From the NCBI GenBank assembly GCA_013388645.1, contig JACAEV010000080.1, positions 1-41,980 on the forward strand: 41,980 nt of DNA. Reading direction: 5' to 3'. Origin of the DNA: Syntrophaceae bacterium. Lineage in GTDB: Bacteria > Desulfobacterota > BSN033 > UBA1163. This document shows positions 1-8,482 of this stretch, piece by piece; positions within the stretch are counted from its first letter, which is position 1, and every line of letters starts with the position of its first letter. The position numbers and the translations under genes are program-made. The notes below the pieces were generated by a model. The model was not told the origin of the DNA, made no database searches, and worked only from the letters and a program-made list of their open reading frames with translations.

Positions 1-825
1 AATTTTTTTAAGGTGTCGAAGTGGATGCATACCATTGAGCCGATGATCCATTACCAGTACAGCCCTCGGGTGAATCAGAAGGATATCCCTATCTTTGATG
101 AAGTAGACCGAATTCCCTATACCAATCAGATGACCTATGGAATCACTCAGCGTCTAATAGGAAAACCAGAGAAAGGGGGAGCGAGTGCTGCGCCTTATGA
201 ATATGCTAAGTTCACCCTGTCTCAAAGTTACAGTTTTGGAGATCCTTATGAGGATGACCTCTACCAAAGCATCGGGAATCCTTACATTTTTATACTAAAG
301 AAGAGACAGTATTTCTCAAATATTCGGGGTGAGCTCTGGTTGAATTTTATTCCCTATGTGACCGCTCATTGGGATGCAGAACTCAATCCTCATCGATGGG
401 GTTTCGATCGATTCAATTTCACCATCAGGGCGGAGGACAAAAGGGGGGATGTGCTTCAGGTCCAATATCGAAACACGAAAAGCAAAAGCATCCAAGAGAT
501 CATCTTCGATCCTCGTGCAACGACTCCACCCTATTTCTACCCGTATCTTGGCACCAGTGGGGGTGTACAGCAGATCAACCTGGATGCCCGGGTGAAAACG
601 ATCAACCCATTATATGTATTCAGCGGGATTCGTTATAATATATCTGACCGCTATAATGTGGTCAATCTTTATGGAATAGAATATCAAGCCCAATGCTGGA
701 GTTCGACTCTCATATTAGAATACTGGGGTGAGTCTCCCGATAAGACTCGCAAAAAGGAATTCAAGGTCAATTTCAGTATTAATCTTCTGAATATTGGTTC
801 GGTGGGCCGTAAACTGACTTTATGA
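1..825 (+). CDS. lptD: LPS-assembly protein LptD, C-terminal part (5' end outside window)
   Basis: LptD is the outer-membrane beta-barrel that, with LptE, inserts LPS into the outer leaflet. The reading frame is open from base 1 to the TGA at 825, so the gene starts upstream and only about the last 274 residues are present. The visible part is rich in alternating aromatic and polar strands typical of a barrel. It carries LptD-like elements: HTIEPMIHYQYSP near the start, the IPIFDEVDRIPYTNQMTYGI stretch, and a last strand ending in VGRKLTL. It lies 31 bp upstream of the nucleotide-sugar genes, so LPS export and LPS sugar synthesis are adjacent here. The family call rests on recognisable motifs; subfamily is not resolvable from a fragment. 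Confidence 0.85.
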   Translation, partial: NFFKVSKWMHTIEPMIHYQYSPRVNQKDIPIFDEVDRIPYTNQMTYGITQRLIGKPEKGGASAAPYEYAKFTLSQSYSFGDPYEDDLYQSIGNPYIFILKKRQYFSNIRGELWLNFIPYVTAHWDAELNPHRWGFDRFNFTIRAEDKRGDVLQVQYRNTKSKSIQEIIFDPRATTPPYFYPYLGTSGGVQQINLDARVKTINPLYVFSGIRYNISDRYNVVNLYGIEYQAQCWSSTLILEYWGESPDKTRKKEFKVNFSINLLNIGSVGRKLTL

Positions 826-856
826 GTTTATCCTTGATGGCGAAGGAGGAGTTCAT

Positions 857-1612
857 ATGAAAGGAGTGATTTTGGCGGGAGGTTTAGGGACTCGACTTTA
901 CCCCTTGACCAAGGTGACCAATAAACACCTTCTTCCCGTTTATGATAAACCGATGATCTATTATCCGATCCAGACACTCATCAATGCAGGGATCGACGAT
1001 ATCCTGGTGGTGACAGGGGGAAACAACGCTGGCGATTTTTTAAAGCTCTTAGGAAATGGAAAAGAGTTTGGCCTCAAGCACATGAACTACACTTATCAAG
1101 AAGGGGAGGGAGGCATTGCCGAGGCCCTTCGGTTGGCAGAATTCTTTGCAGCGGGAGAAAAGATCTGTGTGGTGTTGGGAGATAACATTATTGAGAAGAA
1201 TATTCGAAGAGCGGTTAAAAATTTTCAAAAGCAGAAAAAGGGGGCTAAGATCCTGCTCAAAGAGGTACCCGACCCTCAGCGGTTTGGAGTTCCCGAATTA
1301 AGAGAGGATCGGATCGTTCGAGTGGAAGAGAAGCCGAAAAGACCTAAATCCCAATATGCGGTCATCGGGATCTATCTTTATGATCAGGAGGTTTTTAACA
1401 TCATCAAGACCCTCAAGCCCTCCAATCGAGGGGAGTTAGAGATTACTGATGTAAACAATCGGTATATTGAAAAGGGGTTGATGACATGGGATATCTTAGA
1501 GGGGTGGTGGACAGATGCGGGGACGTTTGAATCCTTGCTTCGGGCGAACCAGTTGGTCGCCCAAACGGGTGCCAATAAACTGGAAGGATTAAAATTCGAA
1601 ACAAGAAATTGA
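857..1612 (+). CDS. rfbA: Glucose-1-phosphate thymidylyltransferase (short form), RmlA/RfbA family
   Basis: This enzyme makes dTDP-glucose from dTTP and glucose-1-phosphate, the first step of dTDP-rhamnose synthesis. The N-terminus has the nucleotidyltransferase signature LAGGLGTRLYPLT with the K-x-L-L-P-V-Y-D-K-P element, and VLGDNI and W-T-D-A-G-T follow. At 251 residues it is shorter than the roughly 290-residue classical RmlA and lacks the C-terminal allosteric extension, as in the known short sugar-1-phosphate thymidylyltransferases. The ATG at 857 follows GAAGGAGG at good spacing. It is the first of four clustered dTDP-rhamnose genes, which supports the substrate. A closely related nucleotide-sugar specificity cannot be excluded. 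Confidence 0.88.
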   Translation: MKGVILAGGLGTRLYPLTKVTNKHLLPVYDKPMIYYPIQTLINAGIDDILVVTGGNNAGDFLKLLGNGKEFGLKHMNYTYQEGEGGIAEALRLAEFFAAGEKICVVLGDNIIEKNIRRAVKNFQKQKKGAKILLKEVPDPQRFGVPELREDRIVRVEEKPKRPKSQYAVIGIYLYDQEVFNIIKTLKPSNRGELEITDVNNRYIEKGLMTWDILEGWWTDAGTFESLLRANQLVAQTGANKLEGLKFETRN

Positions 1613-1623
1613 AGAGGGACAAG

Positions 1624-2079
1624 ATGATAAATGGGGTGAAGACCAAGGCATTAAAGGTGATTCCAGATGAGCGGGGGAGACTGATGGAGATCCTCAGGGC
1701 AGATGATGATCTGTTTCTGAAGTTCGGCCAAGTGTATGTCACCACCACCTATCCTCAAGTGGTGAAGGCTTGGCATTATCATCAGATCCAGACCGATACC
1801 CTCTGTGCCATACAGGGGATGATCAAATTGGTCCTTTATGACCCTCGAGAAGGTTCTCCAACCAAAGGGGAAATTAATGAATTCTTTATTGGAGTCCATC
1901 ATCCCATGCTGGTGCAAATTCCCAAGGGAGTTTATCATGGATGGAAATGCGTCAGTGAGGAGGAAGCGATTATCCTCAACATCCCCAATGAGGTTTATGT
2001 TTACAAAGAACCTGACGAATACCGCCTGCCCCCCCATGGGGGAGATATCCCTTACGATTGGTCGAGGAAAGATGGATAG
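1624..2079 (+). CDS. rfbC: dTDP-4-dehydrorhamnose 3,5-epimerase family protein (short cupin)
   Basis: Cupin-fold protein of about 151 residues in the RmlC slot of the rhamnose cluster, expected to epimerise dTDP-4-keto-6-deoxyglucose at C3 and C5. The central segment has the conserved histidine context A-W-H-Y-H-Q-I-Q-T-D, followed by G-M-I-K-L-V-L-Y-D and, later, P-K-G-V-Y-H-G-W-K. It is shorter than the usual 180-residue RmlC and has WHYHQ instead of the usual RGLHFQ, so it belongs to a divergent subgroup. I chose ATG 1624 because AGAGGG sits five bases upstream. The frame could also open at TTG 1609, overlapping the rfbA stop. Function follows mainly from context. Confidence 0.75.
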   Translation: MINGVKTKALKVIPDERGRLMEILRADDDLFLKFGQVYVTTTYPQVVKAWHYHQIQTDTLCAIQGMIKLVLYDPREGSPTKGEINEFFIGVHHPMLVQIPKGVYHGWKCVSEEEAIILNIPNEVYVYKEPDEYRLPPHGGDIPYDWSRKDG

Positions 2080-2181
2080 CACTTCACCGCATAAAGCAGA
2101 GAGCATTGTGCATCGCATTAAATCTTTTTACACCATACGCTTTACGCGATGCGTCTTGCGATTCAATGATTGGAACGATAG
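2080..2181. repeat. Intergenic degenerate repeat between rfbC-like and rfbB genes
   Basis: This 102-bp gap contains irregular ACGC/GCGT iterations and the complementary pair GCATCGC (about 2112) and GCGATGC (about 2148). It breaks the otherwise tight spacing of the cluster. No promoter or gene is convincing here. It looks like a degenerate dispersed repeat. Confidence 0.3.
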
Positions 2182-3198
2182 ATGAAAATTTTAGTGACCG
2201 GCGGGTGTGGTTTCATCGGAAGTAATTTTATCCGTTATTTTCTAAAATCCTATCCGGATTATTCTCTGATCAACATGGATAAGTTGACCTATGCTGGGAA
2301 TTTGGAAAATCTCTCAGATCTCTCTCATTCGCCCCGTTACCATTTCATCCGGGGAGACATCGCCGATGCCCCAAGGGTGGAGGAGTTAATCAATAAAGGT
2401 GTGGATGCCATTGTCAACTTCGCTGCAGAATCCCATGTGGACCGGTCCATTGAAGATCCCAGTGCCTTCATGAAGACCAATGTCTTTGGAACCTTCGTCC
2501 TGCTCGAAGCCATCCGAAAGGTTTTTCCCAAGCAGCGAATTCGTTTCCTTCACATCTCCACCGATGAAGTCTATGGTTCCTTAGGAGAAACAGGGGCCTT
2601 TACAGAGGAGACCCCTCTTGCCCCCAATAGCCCTTATTCTGCCAGTAAAACGGCAGCGGATATGTTGGTGAGGGCCTACCATCACACCTATGGGATTCCA
2701 GCCATCATCACTCGTTGTTCCAATAATTATGGCCCCTACCAGTTCCCAGAAAAACTGATTCCGCTCATGGTCTCAAATGCCTTGGAAGATAAAGAGCTGC
2801 CCATTTATGGAGATGGCATGTATGTGCGGGATTGGATCTATGTTGAGGATCATTGTCGGGCCTTAGATATCGTGCTGCATCATGGGAGAGAGGGAGAGGT
2901 TTATAATATAGGAGGACGAAGCGAGAGACCTAATTTGACCGTCGCCAAAACGATTTTGGATCAGGTGGGAAAACCTCATTCCTTGATCCGTTTTGTCGCC
3001 GATCGGCCCGGACATGATCGGCGCTATGCCATTAACTTTTCAAAGATTGAAAAAGAATTAGGATGGAACCCTTCCATCTCTTTTGAGGAGGGAATTCGTC
3101 TGACCGTGGAATGGTATCAGACTCATAGGGAATGGTGGAAAAAGATTAAGACAGGAGAGTATCTGGACTATTACAAACGAATGTATCAGGACCGATAA
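2182..3198 (+). CDS. rfbB: dTDP-glucose 4,6-dehydratase
   Basis: Extended short-chain dehydrogenase that converts dTDP-glucose to dTDP-4-keto-6-deoxyglucose, the second rhamnose step, using bound NAD. The N-terminal Rossmann motif is TGGCGFIGSNFIRY. The catalytic pieces are STDEVYG (residues about 130-136, with the dehydratase D-E pair) and YSASK (YxxxK about 20 residues later). RCSNNYGPYQFPEKLIPL and YVRDWIYVEDHC are diagnostic of RmlB. Its 338 residues match the family. The start ATG 2182 gives the canonical MKILVTGG N-terminus, though no strong Shine-Dalgarno is visible just upstream. It sits between the rfbC-like gene and rfbD. Confidence 0.95.
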   Translation: MKILVTGGCGFIGSNFIRYFLKSYPDYSLINMDKLTYAGNLENLSDLSHSPRYHFIRGDIADAPRVEELINKGVDAIVNFAAESHVDRSIEDPSAFMKTNVFGTFVLLEAIRKVFPKQRIRFLHISTDEVYGSLGETGAFTEETPLAPNSPYSASKTAADMLVRAYHHTYGIPAIITRCSNNYGPYQFPEKLIPLMVSNALEDKELPIYGDGMYVRDWIYVEDHCRALDIVLHHGREGEVYNIGGRSERPNLTVAKTILDQVGKPHSLIRFVADRPGHDRRYAINFSKIEKELGWNPSISFEEGIRLTVEWYQTHREWWKKIKTGEYLDYYKRMYQDR

Positions 3199-3299
3199 AA
3201 CGGTTGTCGTAAGCATCATTCTTGGTGTGTCTGTTTCGCTTTTGGAAACAAGTGACGATGCGTTATGAGACACCCGCTTCTCTAATGAAAGAGGCAAAG

Positions 3300-4178
3300 G
3301 TGAGCAGGATATTGGTGATCGGAGCCAAAGGAATGTTGGGAAGAGACCTGATGGGGATTCTTCCTTCTTCTTTTCCCCATGGCGAAATTTTCGGATGGGA
3401 CCTTGAGGAGATTGATATCCAAAAAGAAGAAAAGACGGTTTTAAAAATTGAAACACTTCGACCTCATATTATTGTCAATATTGCGGCATATACCGATGTG
3501 GATGGGTGTGAATCAAATCAGGAGAAAGCCTTCGCCGTCAACGCAGAAGGAGTAAAACACGTCGCCCTGGCCGCGCTGAAATGCCAGGCAAAGATGATCT
3601 ACCTGAGCACAGACTACGTCTTTGATGGAAAGAAGCGGGAACCCTATCTGGAAAGTGACCCCCCGAATCCGCTCAACGTCTATGGCCTTTCCAAATGGAA
3701 AGGGGAACAATACGTTCAGACGATGGTGAAAGATGCCCTGATCATTCGAACTCAATGGCTCTATGGGAGATACGGAAAAAATTTTGTGACATCGATTCTT
3801 CAACAAGCAAAGGAGAAAAAGGTTCTCTCGATCGTGAATGACCAGATGGGCTCCCCTACTTACACCGTCGATTTGGCCAAGGCCATTGCGACGCTGATTC
3901 AATTTGATGTTCGGGGAATTTTCCATGTGGCGAACAGCGATCTATGCACTTGGTATACGTTTGGCCAAGCCATCTTAAAGCTTTCAGGGATGGATAAAGT
4001 GAAGGTGATTCCTATCTCCTCAAAAGAGATTGCTCGTCCAGCAGTCCGGCCCTCTTATTCCGTTCTGAGCTGCCAGAAGTTAAAGAAGAGAACCAGTTTG
4101 ACGTTGCGACCATGGTCGGAGGCTCTGAAAGAATATCTTTCGGCTTACCGTATCGCGACGGCTCAACCGGGAAAGTAG
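3300..4178 (+). CDS. rfbD: dTDP-4-dehydrorhamnose reductase
   Basis: Last enzyme of dTDP-L-rhamnose synthesis, a NAD(P)H-dependent reductase of the SDR fold. The N-terminus reads RILVIGAKGMLGRDL (nucleotide-binding GxxGxxG). Later come INIAAYTDVDGCE-like family signature residues, LSTDYVFDG and the catalytic YGLSKWKGE (YxxxK), then IIRTQWLYG. From GTG 3300 the protein is 292 residues, matching the usual 280-300, with AGAGG five bases upstream. The same frame opens further upstream (ATG 3285, ATG 3258, GTG 3222), but those would add a non-homologous leader. It completes the rhamnose set. Confidence 0.9.
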   Translation: MSRILVIGAKGMLGRDLMGILPSSFPHGEIFGWDLEEIDIQKEEKTVLKIETLRPHIIVNIAAYTDVDGCESNQEKAFAVNAEGVKHVALAALKCQAKMIYLSTDYVFDGKKREPYLESDPPNPLNVYGLSKWKGEQYVQTMVKDALIIRTQWLYGRYGKNFVTSILQQAKEKKVLSIVNDQMGSPTYTVDLAKAIATLIQFDVRGIFHVANSDLCTWYTFGQAILKLSGMDKVKVIPISSKEIARPAVRPSYSVLSCQKLKKRTSLTLRPWSEALKEYLSAYRIATAQPGK

Positions 4179-4212
4179 GGAGAAGGGAGAGAAAAAGAGG
4201 AGGGAGTGGGCG

Positions 4213-5511
4213 ATGAATATTTGTATCATCGGTTCAGGTTATGTGGGATTGGTGACGGGCGCCTGTTTAGCCGAATTTGGGATGAATTTGATTTGTGTGG
4301 ATAACGATCAACCGAAGATCAAACTCCTCCAGCAAGGGAAGGTCACCATTCACGAGCCTGGCCTTGAGGATCTTGTGATTAAGAATATGAAGGAGGGGAG
4401 GCTTTCTTTTTCCACAAGCATCGAGGAAGGGGTCAAATCGAGCTTGGTGATCTTTATTGCCGTCGGAACGCCCTCTCATGACGATGGGTCGGCGGACCTT
4501 CAATATGTGGAAGAGGTGGCGAAGGAAATTGCTCGAACGATGGATGGTTACAAAGTGGTGGTGGTCAAATCGACTGTCCCCGTTGGGACCTGCCGTCGCT
4601 TGAAGCAACTGATCCAAGACCATCAGACCCAGTTGATTCCGTTTGACATCGTTTCCAATCCTGAATTCCAGAGGGAAGGATCGGCGATTGAGGATTTTAT
4701 GCGGCCGGACCGGGTCACCATCGGAGCAGAGAGTGAACAGGCCATTGCCATTATGAGGGACATTTATAGCGCACTCTATCTGATAGAAACCCCTTTTGTC
4801 ATCACCTCCTTAGAGACAGCAGAAATGATCAAATATGCGGCCAATACCTTTTTAGCGACCAAGGTAAGTTTCATCAATGAGATCGCCAATCTTTGTGAAG
4901 TGATGGGGGCGGACGTCCATCATGTGGCGAGGGCCATGGGTCTGGACGGGAGGATAGGAAAAAAATTCCTCCATCCTGGTCCAGGATTTGGGGGGTCCTG
5001 TTTTCCTAAAGATACCCGGGCCCTTTCAAGAATGGCACAGGAAAAAGGGTACTCGTTCAAAATTCTGGATGCGGTCATCCGAGTGAACGAAGAGCAAAAG
5101 AGAAGGATGGTCAAAAAAATTGCGGAGAAAGTAGGAGATCTGAAGGGAAAGACCATCGGGATCCTCGGTCTTTCCTTCAAGCCGAATACGAACGACATTC
5201 GGGAATCCTCTTCCATCGTCATCATCCAAGGACTTCTGGCGATGGGGGCAAAGGTGAAAGCGTTTGATCCAGCGGCGATGGAGGAAGCCAAAGCGGTTTC
5301 CCCCCAAATTGAATTTGGAAAGGATGCTTATGATGTCGCAAAAGGAGCAGATGCGCTGGTTTTGGCCACCGAGTGGAATCAATTTCGGCGTTTAGACCTT
5401 CAACGGATTAAAGAGGCGCTCAAAAGACCGATCTTCATCGATTTGAGAAATGTTTATGATCCGGATCAGATGAAACGATTCGGCTTTGATTATTGTGGCG
5501 TCGGAAGATGA
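4213..5511 (+). CDS. ugd: UDP-glucose 6-dehydrogenase
   Basis: Oxidises UDP-glucose to UDP-glucuronate with two NAD, giving precursors for capsule, LPS or arabinose-type sugars. The N-terminal Rossmann motif is MNICIIGSGYVGLVTGACLA. The catalytic cysteine lies in GPGFGGSCFPKDT (Cys at about residue 263), and the C-terminal UDP-binding domain contains LGLSFKPNTNDIRESS. The length of 432 residues is standard. ATG 4213 follows a purine-rich GAGGAGGGAG. It begins 34 bp after rfbD and ends 6 bp before the LpxH-like gene, so it is probably co-transcribed with both. The close paralogue GDP-mannose dehydrogenase is less likely given the sequence. Confidence 0.93.
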   Translation: MNICIIGSGYVGLVTGACLAEFGMNLICVDNDQPKIKLLQQGKVTIHEPGLEDLVIKNMKEGRLSFSTSIEEGVKSSLVIFIAVGTPSHDDGSADLQYVEEVAKEIARTMDGYKVVVVKSTVPVGTCRRLKQLIQDHQTQLIPFDIVSNPEFQREGSAIEDFMRPDRVTIGAESEQAIAIMRDIYSALYLIETPFVITSLETAEMIKYAANTFLATKVSFINEIANLCEVMGADVHHVARAMGLDGRIGKKFLHPGPGFGGSCFPKDTRALSRMAQEKGYSFKILDAVIRVNEEQKRRMVKKIAEKVGDLKGKTIGILGLSFKPNTNDIRESSSIVIIQGLLAMGAKVKAFDPAAMEEAKAVSPQIEFGKDAYDVAKGADALVLATEWNQFRRLDLQRIKEALKRPIFIDLRNVYDPDQMKRFGFDYCGVGR

Positions 5512-5517
5512 GGGAGG

Positions 5518-6288
5518 GTGTTGGCTCCATTCGAAAAGGATTGGATCTTTGTCGCCGATGCCCATTTCACAGGGCGAGAGCCCAAAGGGATGGAGGCGTT
5601 TCTCAGGTTCTTAGATTCCGAGATGAAACGGATGGGCCATTTGGTGATTTTAGGTGACCTTTTCGAATTCTTCTTTGGTTTCAAAAATTTTTCTTCAAAT
5701 GAAAATACCTCTCTTTTTACCGGATATCTCCCCGTGTTCCATAAGTTTGAAAGGCTTTTTCAGGAAGGGATCCGAATCAAATATTTCGAGGGAAATCATG
5801 ATTTCTCCCTTCAGTCCTTCTTCTCAGAACAATTCAAGATGGAGGTGGACGTCCATCCCAAGGGAGGAGAAGTGAGGTTAGGAGAAAAGAGAGCCTTCAT
5901 CGCCCATGGAGATTTAACGAACCCAAAGCAGCGAACCTACCGGATCTTCCGGAGCCTCCTAAAAAACCGATGGACCTATGGTTTAATGCATATGGCGGGC
6001 CCTCACCTCACTCTTCAGATCGCTCAGAAACTGAGTGAAATGAGTTACCAAAAATATCACTCTCCTGAACAGACCTCCCCCCCTCCGGCCTTTCGAGCCT
6101 TCGCCCATCAGAGATTTTTAGAAGGGTATGACATCGTCATCCTGGGCCATTCCCATTTTCCAGAGGAGGTGGCAGAAAGGGTCGATGGGAGGGAATGTCT
6201 TTATTTCAATGTTGGAGACTGGATGGTTCATCGATCTTTTTTACGTTTTACCCCTCCCGGTCATTTCAAATTAAGTCGATATGTGTGA
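5518..6288 (+). CDS. UDP-2,3-diacylglucosamine diphosphatase-type metallophosphoesterase (LpxH-like)
   Basis: Calcineurin-like phosphoesterase of 256 residues. All five metal-binding blocks are present: D14-A-H16, GD47LFE, GN93HD, AH130GD and GH211SH213. The GDLFE and HGD forms are those of LpxH-class enzymes, which hydrolyse UDP-2,3-diacylglucosamine to lipid X at the inner membrane face. The envelope context supports this, but the middle (residues 50-90 and 180-200) diverges from classic LpxH, so an LpxH2 or other UDP-sugar diphosphatase is possible. The start is GTG 5518 (or TTG 5521) directly after GAGGG, six bases past the ugd stop. Confidence 0.78.
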   Translation: MLAPFEKDWIFVADAHFTGREPKGMEAFLRFLDSEMKRMGHLVILGDLFEFFFGFKNFSSNENTSLFTGYLPVFHKFERLFQEGIRIKYFEGNHDFSLQSFFSEQFKMEVDVHPKGGEVRLGEKRAFIAHGDLTNPKQRTYRIFRSLLKNRWTYGLMHMAGPHLTLQIAQKLSEMSYQKYHSPEQTSPPPAFRAFAHQRFLEGYDIVILGHSHFPEEVAERVDGRECLYFNVGDWMVHRSFLRFTPPGHFKLSRYV

Positions 6289-6348
6289 AAATAAGGAGAG
6301 AGAAAGGCATTTCATCTGAGATTATTGATCCCTCGATTGGAAGGAGAC

Positions 6349-6945
6349 ATGGCGAATAGGGCTGTTTTTCTTGATCGGGATGGGACCATTAATGAGGAAG
6401 TTGGATACGTTAATCACATCGAGCGGTTTTTCCTACTTCCGAAGGTGGGCCAAGCGATTCGATTGTTGAATCAACACGGATGGAAAACCGTCGTGGTGAC
6501 CAATCAATCCGGTGTGGCCAGAGGTTATTTTCCAGAATCCCTGATTCATCAGGTACACCAGAAGATGAAGGAGCTTTTAGAAAGGGAGGAGGCTCATCTT
6601 GATCGAATCTATTATTGTCCTCATCATCCGGATATTGGAGCACCACCTTATCGTCAAAAGTGCCGATGTCGAAAACCCGATACGGGAATGATCGAAGAAG
6701 CGGTGAAGGCATTGGAGCTCGACCTTTCTCAAAGTTATATGATTGGAGATCGTGGCGTGGATATTGAATTTGCCCATCAAATTGGGACTAAGGCGATCTT
6801 AGTTCTCACGGGATATGGGAAAGGGGAGTGGGAATACTCAGCGGCCCAGTGGAGGGTCAAGCCGGATCATGTCGCTCAAGATCTCTTCGGGGCCGTTCAA
6901 TGGATCCTTCTTCAGGACGAGTTGATTTCATCGGGCCCAAAGTAA
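6349..6945 (+). CDS. gmhB: D-glycero-beta-D-manno-heptose-1,7-bisphosphate 7-phosphatase
   Basis: HAD-superfamily phosphatase acting in ADP-heptose synthesis for the LPS inner core. Motif I is FLD9RD11GTIN. Motif II is TNQSG at residues 51-55. The zinc-binding insert C90-P-H92 ... C105-R-C107-R-K-P is typical of GmhB, and motif IV is IGDRGVDIE. I chose ATG 6349 because GGAAGGAG precedes it directly and the protein then begins MANRAVFLDRDG. The frame also opens at TTG 6325. The length of 198 residues is normal. It sits between the LpxH-like gene and a Trm112-like gene in the envelope block. Confidence 0.93.
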   Translation: MANRAVFLDRDGTINEEVGYVNHIERFFLLPKVGQAIRLLNQHGWKTVVVTNQSGVARGYFPESLIHQVHQKMKELLEREEAHLDRIYYCPHHPDIGAPPYRQKCRCRKPDTGMIEEAVKALELDLSQSYMIGDRGVDIEFAHQIGTKAILVLTGYGKGEWEYSAAQWRVKPDHVAQDLFGAVQWILLQDELISSGPK

Positions 6946-7009
6946 TCGGCATGGTTACCCTCAACGGTAAGCCGAAATCTTTATCCTTGAAAGGCAAAGG
7001 AGAACGAAG

Positions 7010-7189
7010 ATGCCCATCAGTCAAGAGCTTTTAGAAATATTGGCTTGTCCTAAATGTAAGGGAGATATTTTCTTAAATCGAGGAGGGGATGGCTTGATCT
7101 GTAAGGCCTGCGGCCTGCTGTATCCCATTAAAGACGATATCCCGGTGATGCTGATCGATGAGGCCCTTCCTTATCAAGGAGAAGAGTAG
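7010..7189 (+). CDS. Trm112 / UPF0434 (YcaR-like) zinc-ribbon small protein
   Basis: A 59-residue protein too short for ordinary ORF cut-offs. It starts MPISQELLEILACPKCKGDI, has a second C-K-A-C pair, and continues with LLYPIKDDIPVMLIDEA. This is the standard pattern of the Trm112/YcaR family: a CPxC, a second CxxC, and the YPIxDxIPxML segment. Family members elsewhere activate methyltransferases or are found beside lipid A genes such as lpxK, and the role here is unknown. ATG 7010 has AAAGGAG about nine bases upstream. The neighbours gmhB and the LpxL-type gene fit the usual association with LPS loci. Confidence 0.85.
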   Translation: MPISQELLEILACPKCKGDIFLNRGGDGLICKACGLLYPIKDDIPVMLIDEALPYQGEE

Positions 7190-7286
7190 CAGAGAATTTT
7201 GAACTTTGGAATGCGGAGGGTGGAGTGAAGGCTCCCCAAGGAAATTCAACATCTGACATCTCAAATCCGAATGTTAAAATGGGACG

Positions 7287-8183
7287 ATGATCGCTTACCT
7301 CATCTATTTGCTTCTAAGAGGTTTCCATTTCTTCATCAATCTTCTTCCCGAAGGGTTCGCCCTTTGGCTGGGGAGACAATTGGGAAGATTGGTTTATCAT
7401 CTGGATCGAGGGCATCAAAGGGTAGCTCTTCAAAATCTTGAGATCGCCTTTGGTCAAGAGAAAACCAAAGAGGAGATGCGGTCGATTGCAAAGAAGACCT
7501 TTCAGAACTTAGGGATGATGACGGTTGAATTCTTTCGAATTCCCAAAATGAATGTGATCACATTTAAGGAGAGGGTTAACATTGAAGGGCTGGAAGGAGC
7601 CCTGAGCCTTCTTGAGAAAAAGAAAGGAGTCCTTCTCCTGATCGGCCATTTTGGAAATTGGGAATTGATGGGCATGATGTCACGGGTGATCGGAAATCCC
7701 ATCATGGTGATCGCCAAACCCATGAAAAATAATAGGTGGGTCGATCAATTCATCACAAAAATTCGAAACGCCGGAGGCCTCGAAGTCATCTCCAGTATCA
7801 AGGCCGGGCGGAAAGTGATTCAGGCACTTTCTCAAAATCGGATCGTTGGAATCCTGATCGATCAAAGGGCGAAACGGAGCGAGGGAGTATGGGCTGACTT
7901 TTTCAAGAGGAAGGCCCCGACGACTCCGGCTCTGGCCGTCTTGGCGATGAAGACCGGTGCTCCGGTGGTGCCCGTCTTCCTGATTCGGAATGGATTTCAA
8001 AAACATCGTCTCATTATCAAAGCGCCCCTTGAATTGATCCGGACGGGTGACATCAAAAGAGATGTCGAGGCGAATACCCAACTCTTTAACGATACCCTTG
8101 AATCGATGATCCGACAATATCCTGATCAATGGTTCTGGATCCATCGACGATGGGAGAGAAAAAGGGGGACTTCTCATCGATGA
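7287..8183 (+). CDS. Lysophospholipid acyltransferase of the LpxL/HtrB (lipid A late acyltransferase) family
   Basis: Expected to add a secondary acyl chain to Kdo-lipid A at the inner membrane. An N-terminal hydrophobic segment (AYLIYLLLRGFHFFINLLP) provides a membrane anchor. The HxxxxE catalytic motif is in IGHFGNWELMG at about residue 117. DQRAKRSEGVWADFFKRKAP and VVPVFLIRNG are conserved downstream blocks, and FWIHRRWE near the C-terminus is typical of LpxL/LpxM. Its 298 residues match. The donor chain cannot be read from sequence. The start has only a weak GGGACG site. The stop overlaps the ATG of the next small gene (ATGA), which indicates translational coupling. Confidence 0.88.
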   Translation: MIAYLIYLLLRGFHFFINLLPEGFALWLGRQLGRLVYHLDRGHQRVALQNLEIAFGQEKTKEEMRSIAKKTFQNLGMMTVEFFRIPKMNVITFKERVNIEGLEGALSLLEKKKGVLLLIGHFGNWELMGMMSRVIGNPIMVIAKPMKNNRWVDQFITKIRNAGGLEVISSIKAGRKVIQALSQNRIVGILIDQRAKRSEGVWADFFKRKAPTTPALAVLAMKTGAPVVPVFLIRNGFQKHRLIIKAPLELIRTGDIKRDVEANTQLFNDTLESMIRQYPDQWFWIHRRWERKRGTSHR

Positions 8184-8464
8184 AAAACCTTCCTCAGAAA
8201 AGAAGCGAACCTTCTTCTGCAATACCGCTCAAGCGTGAAAAACACACTTACCTACAGGTTGGGGATAGGGTATTTCATAAGAAGTTTAAGTCATGGGGAG
8301 GTGGCATTGTGATTGAGACGAAATCCTCTGAGTTGCCCGGAGGGATGTGTTTTGTCCGAATCCTCTTTCAAGATGGGAAACAGAGGACCTTTGATAATTG
8401 TTTTGATAGCGCCTGCTGCTGTTATTATGCGGGGATCACTCTTCTCAACCGCATCGAATTGTGA
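8180..8464 (+). CDS. Small unknown protein with SH3/tudor-like domain (DUF3553-like)
   Basis: 94 residues starting at the ATG that overlaps the LpxL-type stop as ATGA, so it is likely translated by coupling. After a basic leader of about 25 residues comes YLQVGDRVFHKKFKSWGGG, then VRILFQDGKQRTFDN. This GD-x-V-x-H-x-x-F...G-x-V...V-x-F-x-D-G-x-x-R pattern resembles the tudor-like repeat found at the C-terminus of UvrD/PcrA and in DUF3553 or CarD-type proteins that contact RNA polymerase. The resemblance is by eye only. A SACCC cysteine run near residue 78 is unusual. Function unknown. Confidence 0.6.
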   Translation: MKNLPQKRSEPSSAIPLKREKHTYLQVGDRVFHKKFKSWGGGIVIETKSSELPGGMCFVRILFQDGKQRTFDNCFDSACCCYYAGITLLNRIEL

Positions 8465-8482
8465 ACATTTCTTTATAGCGAC

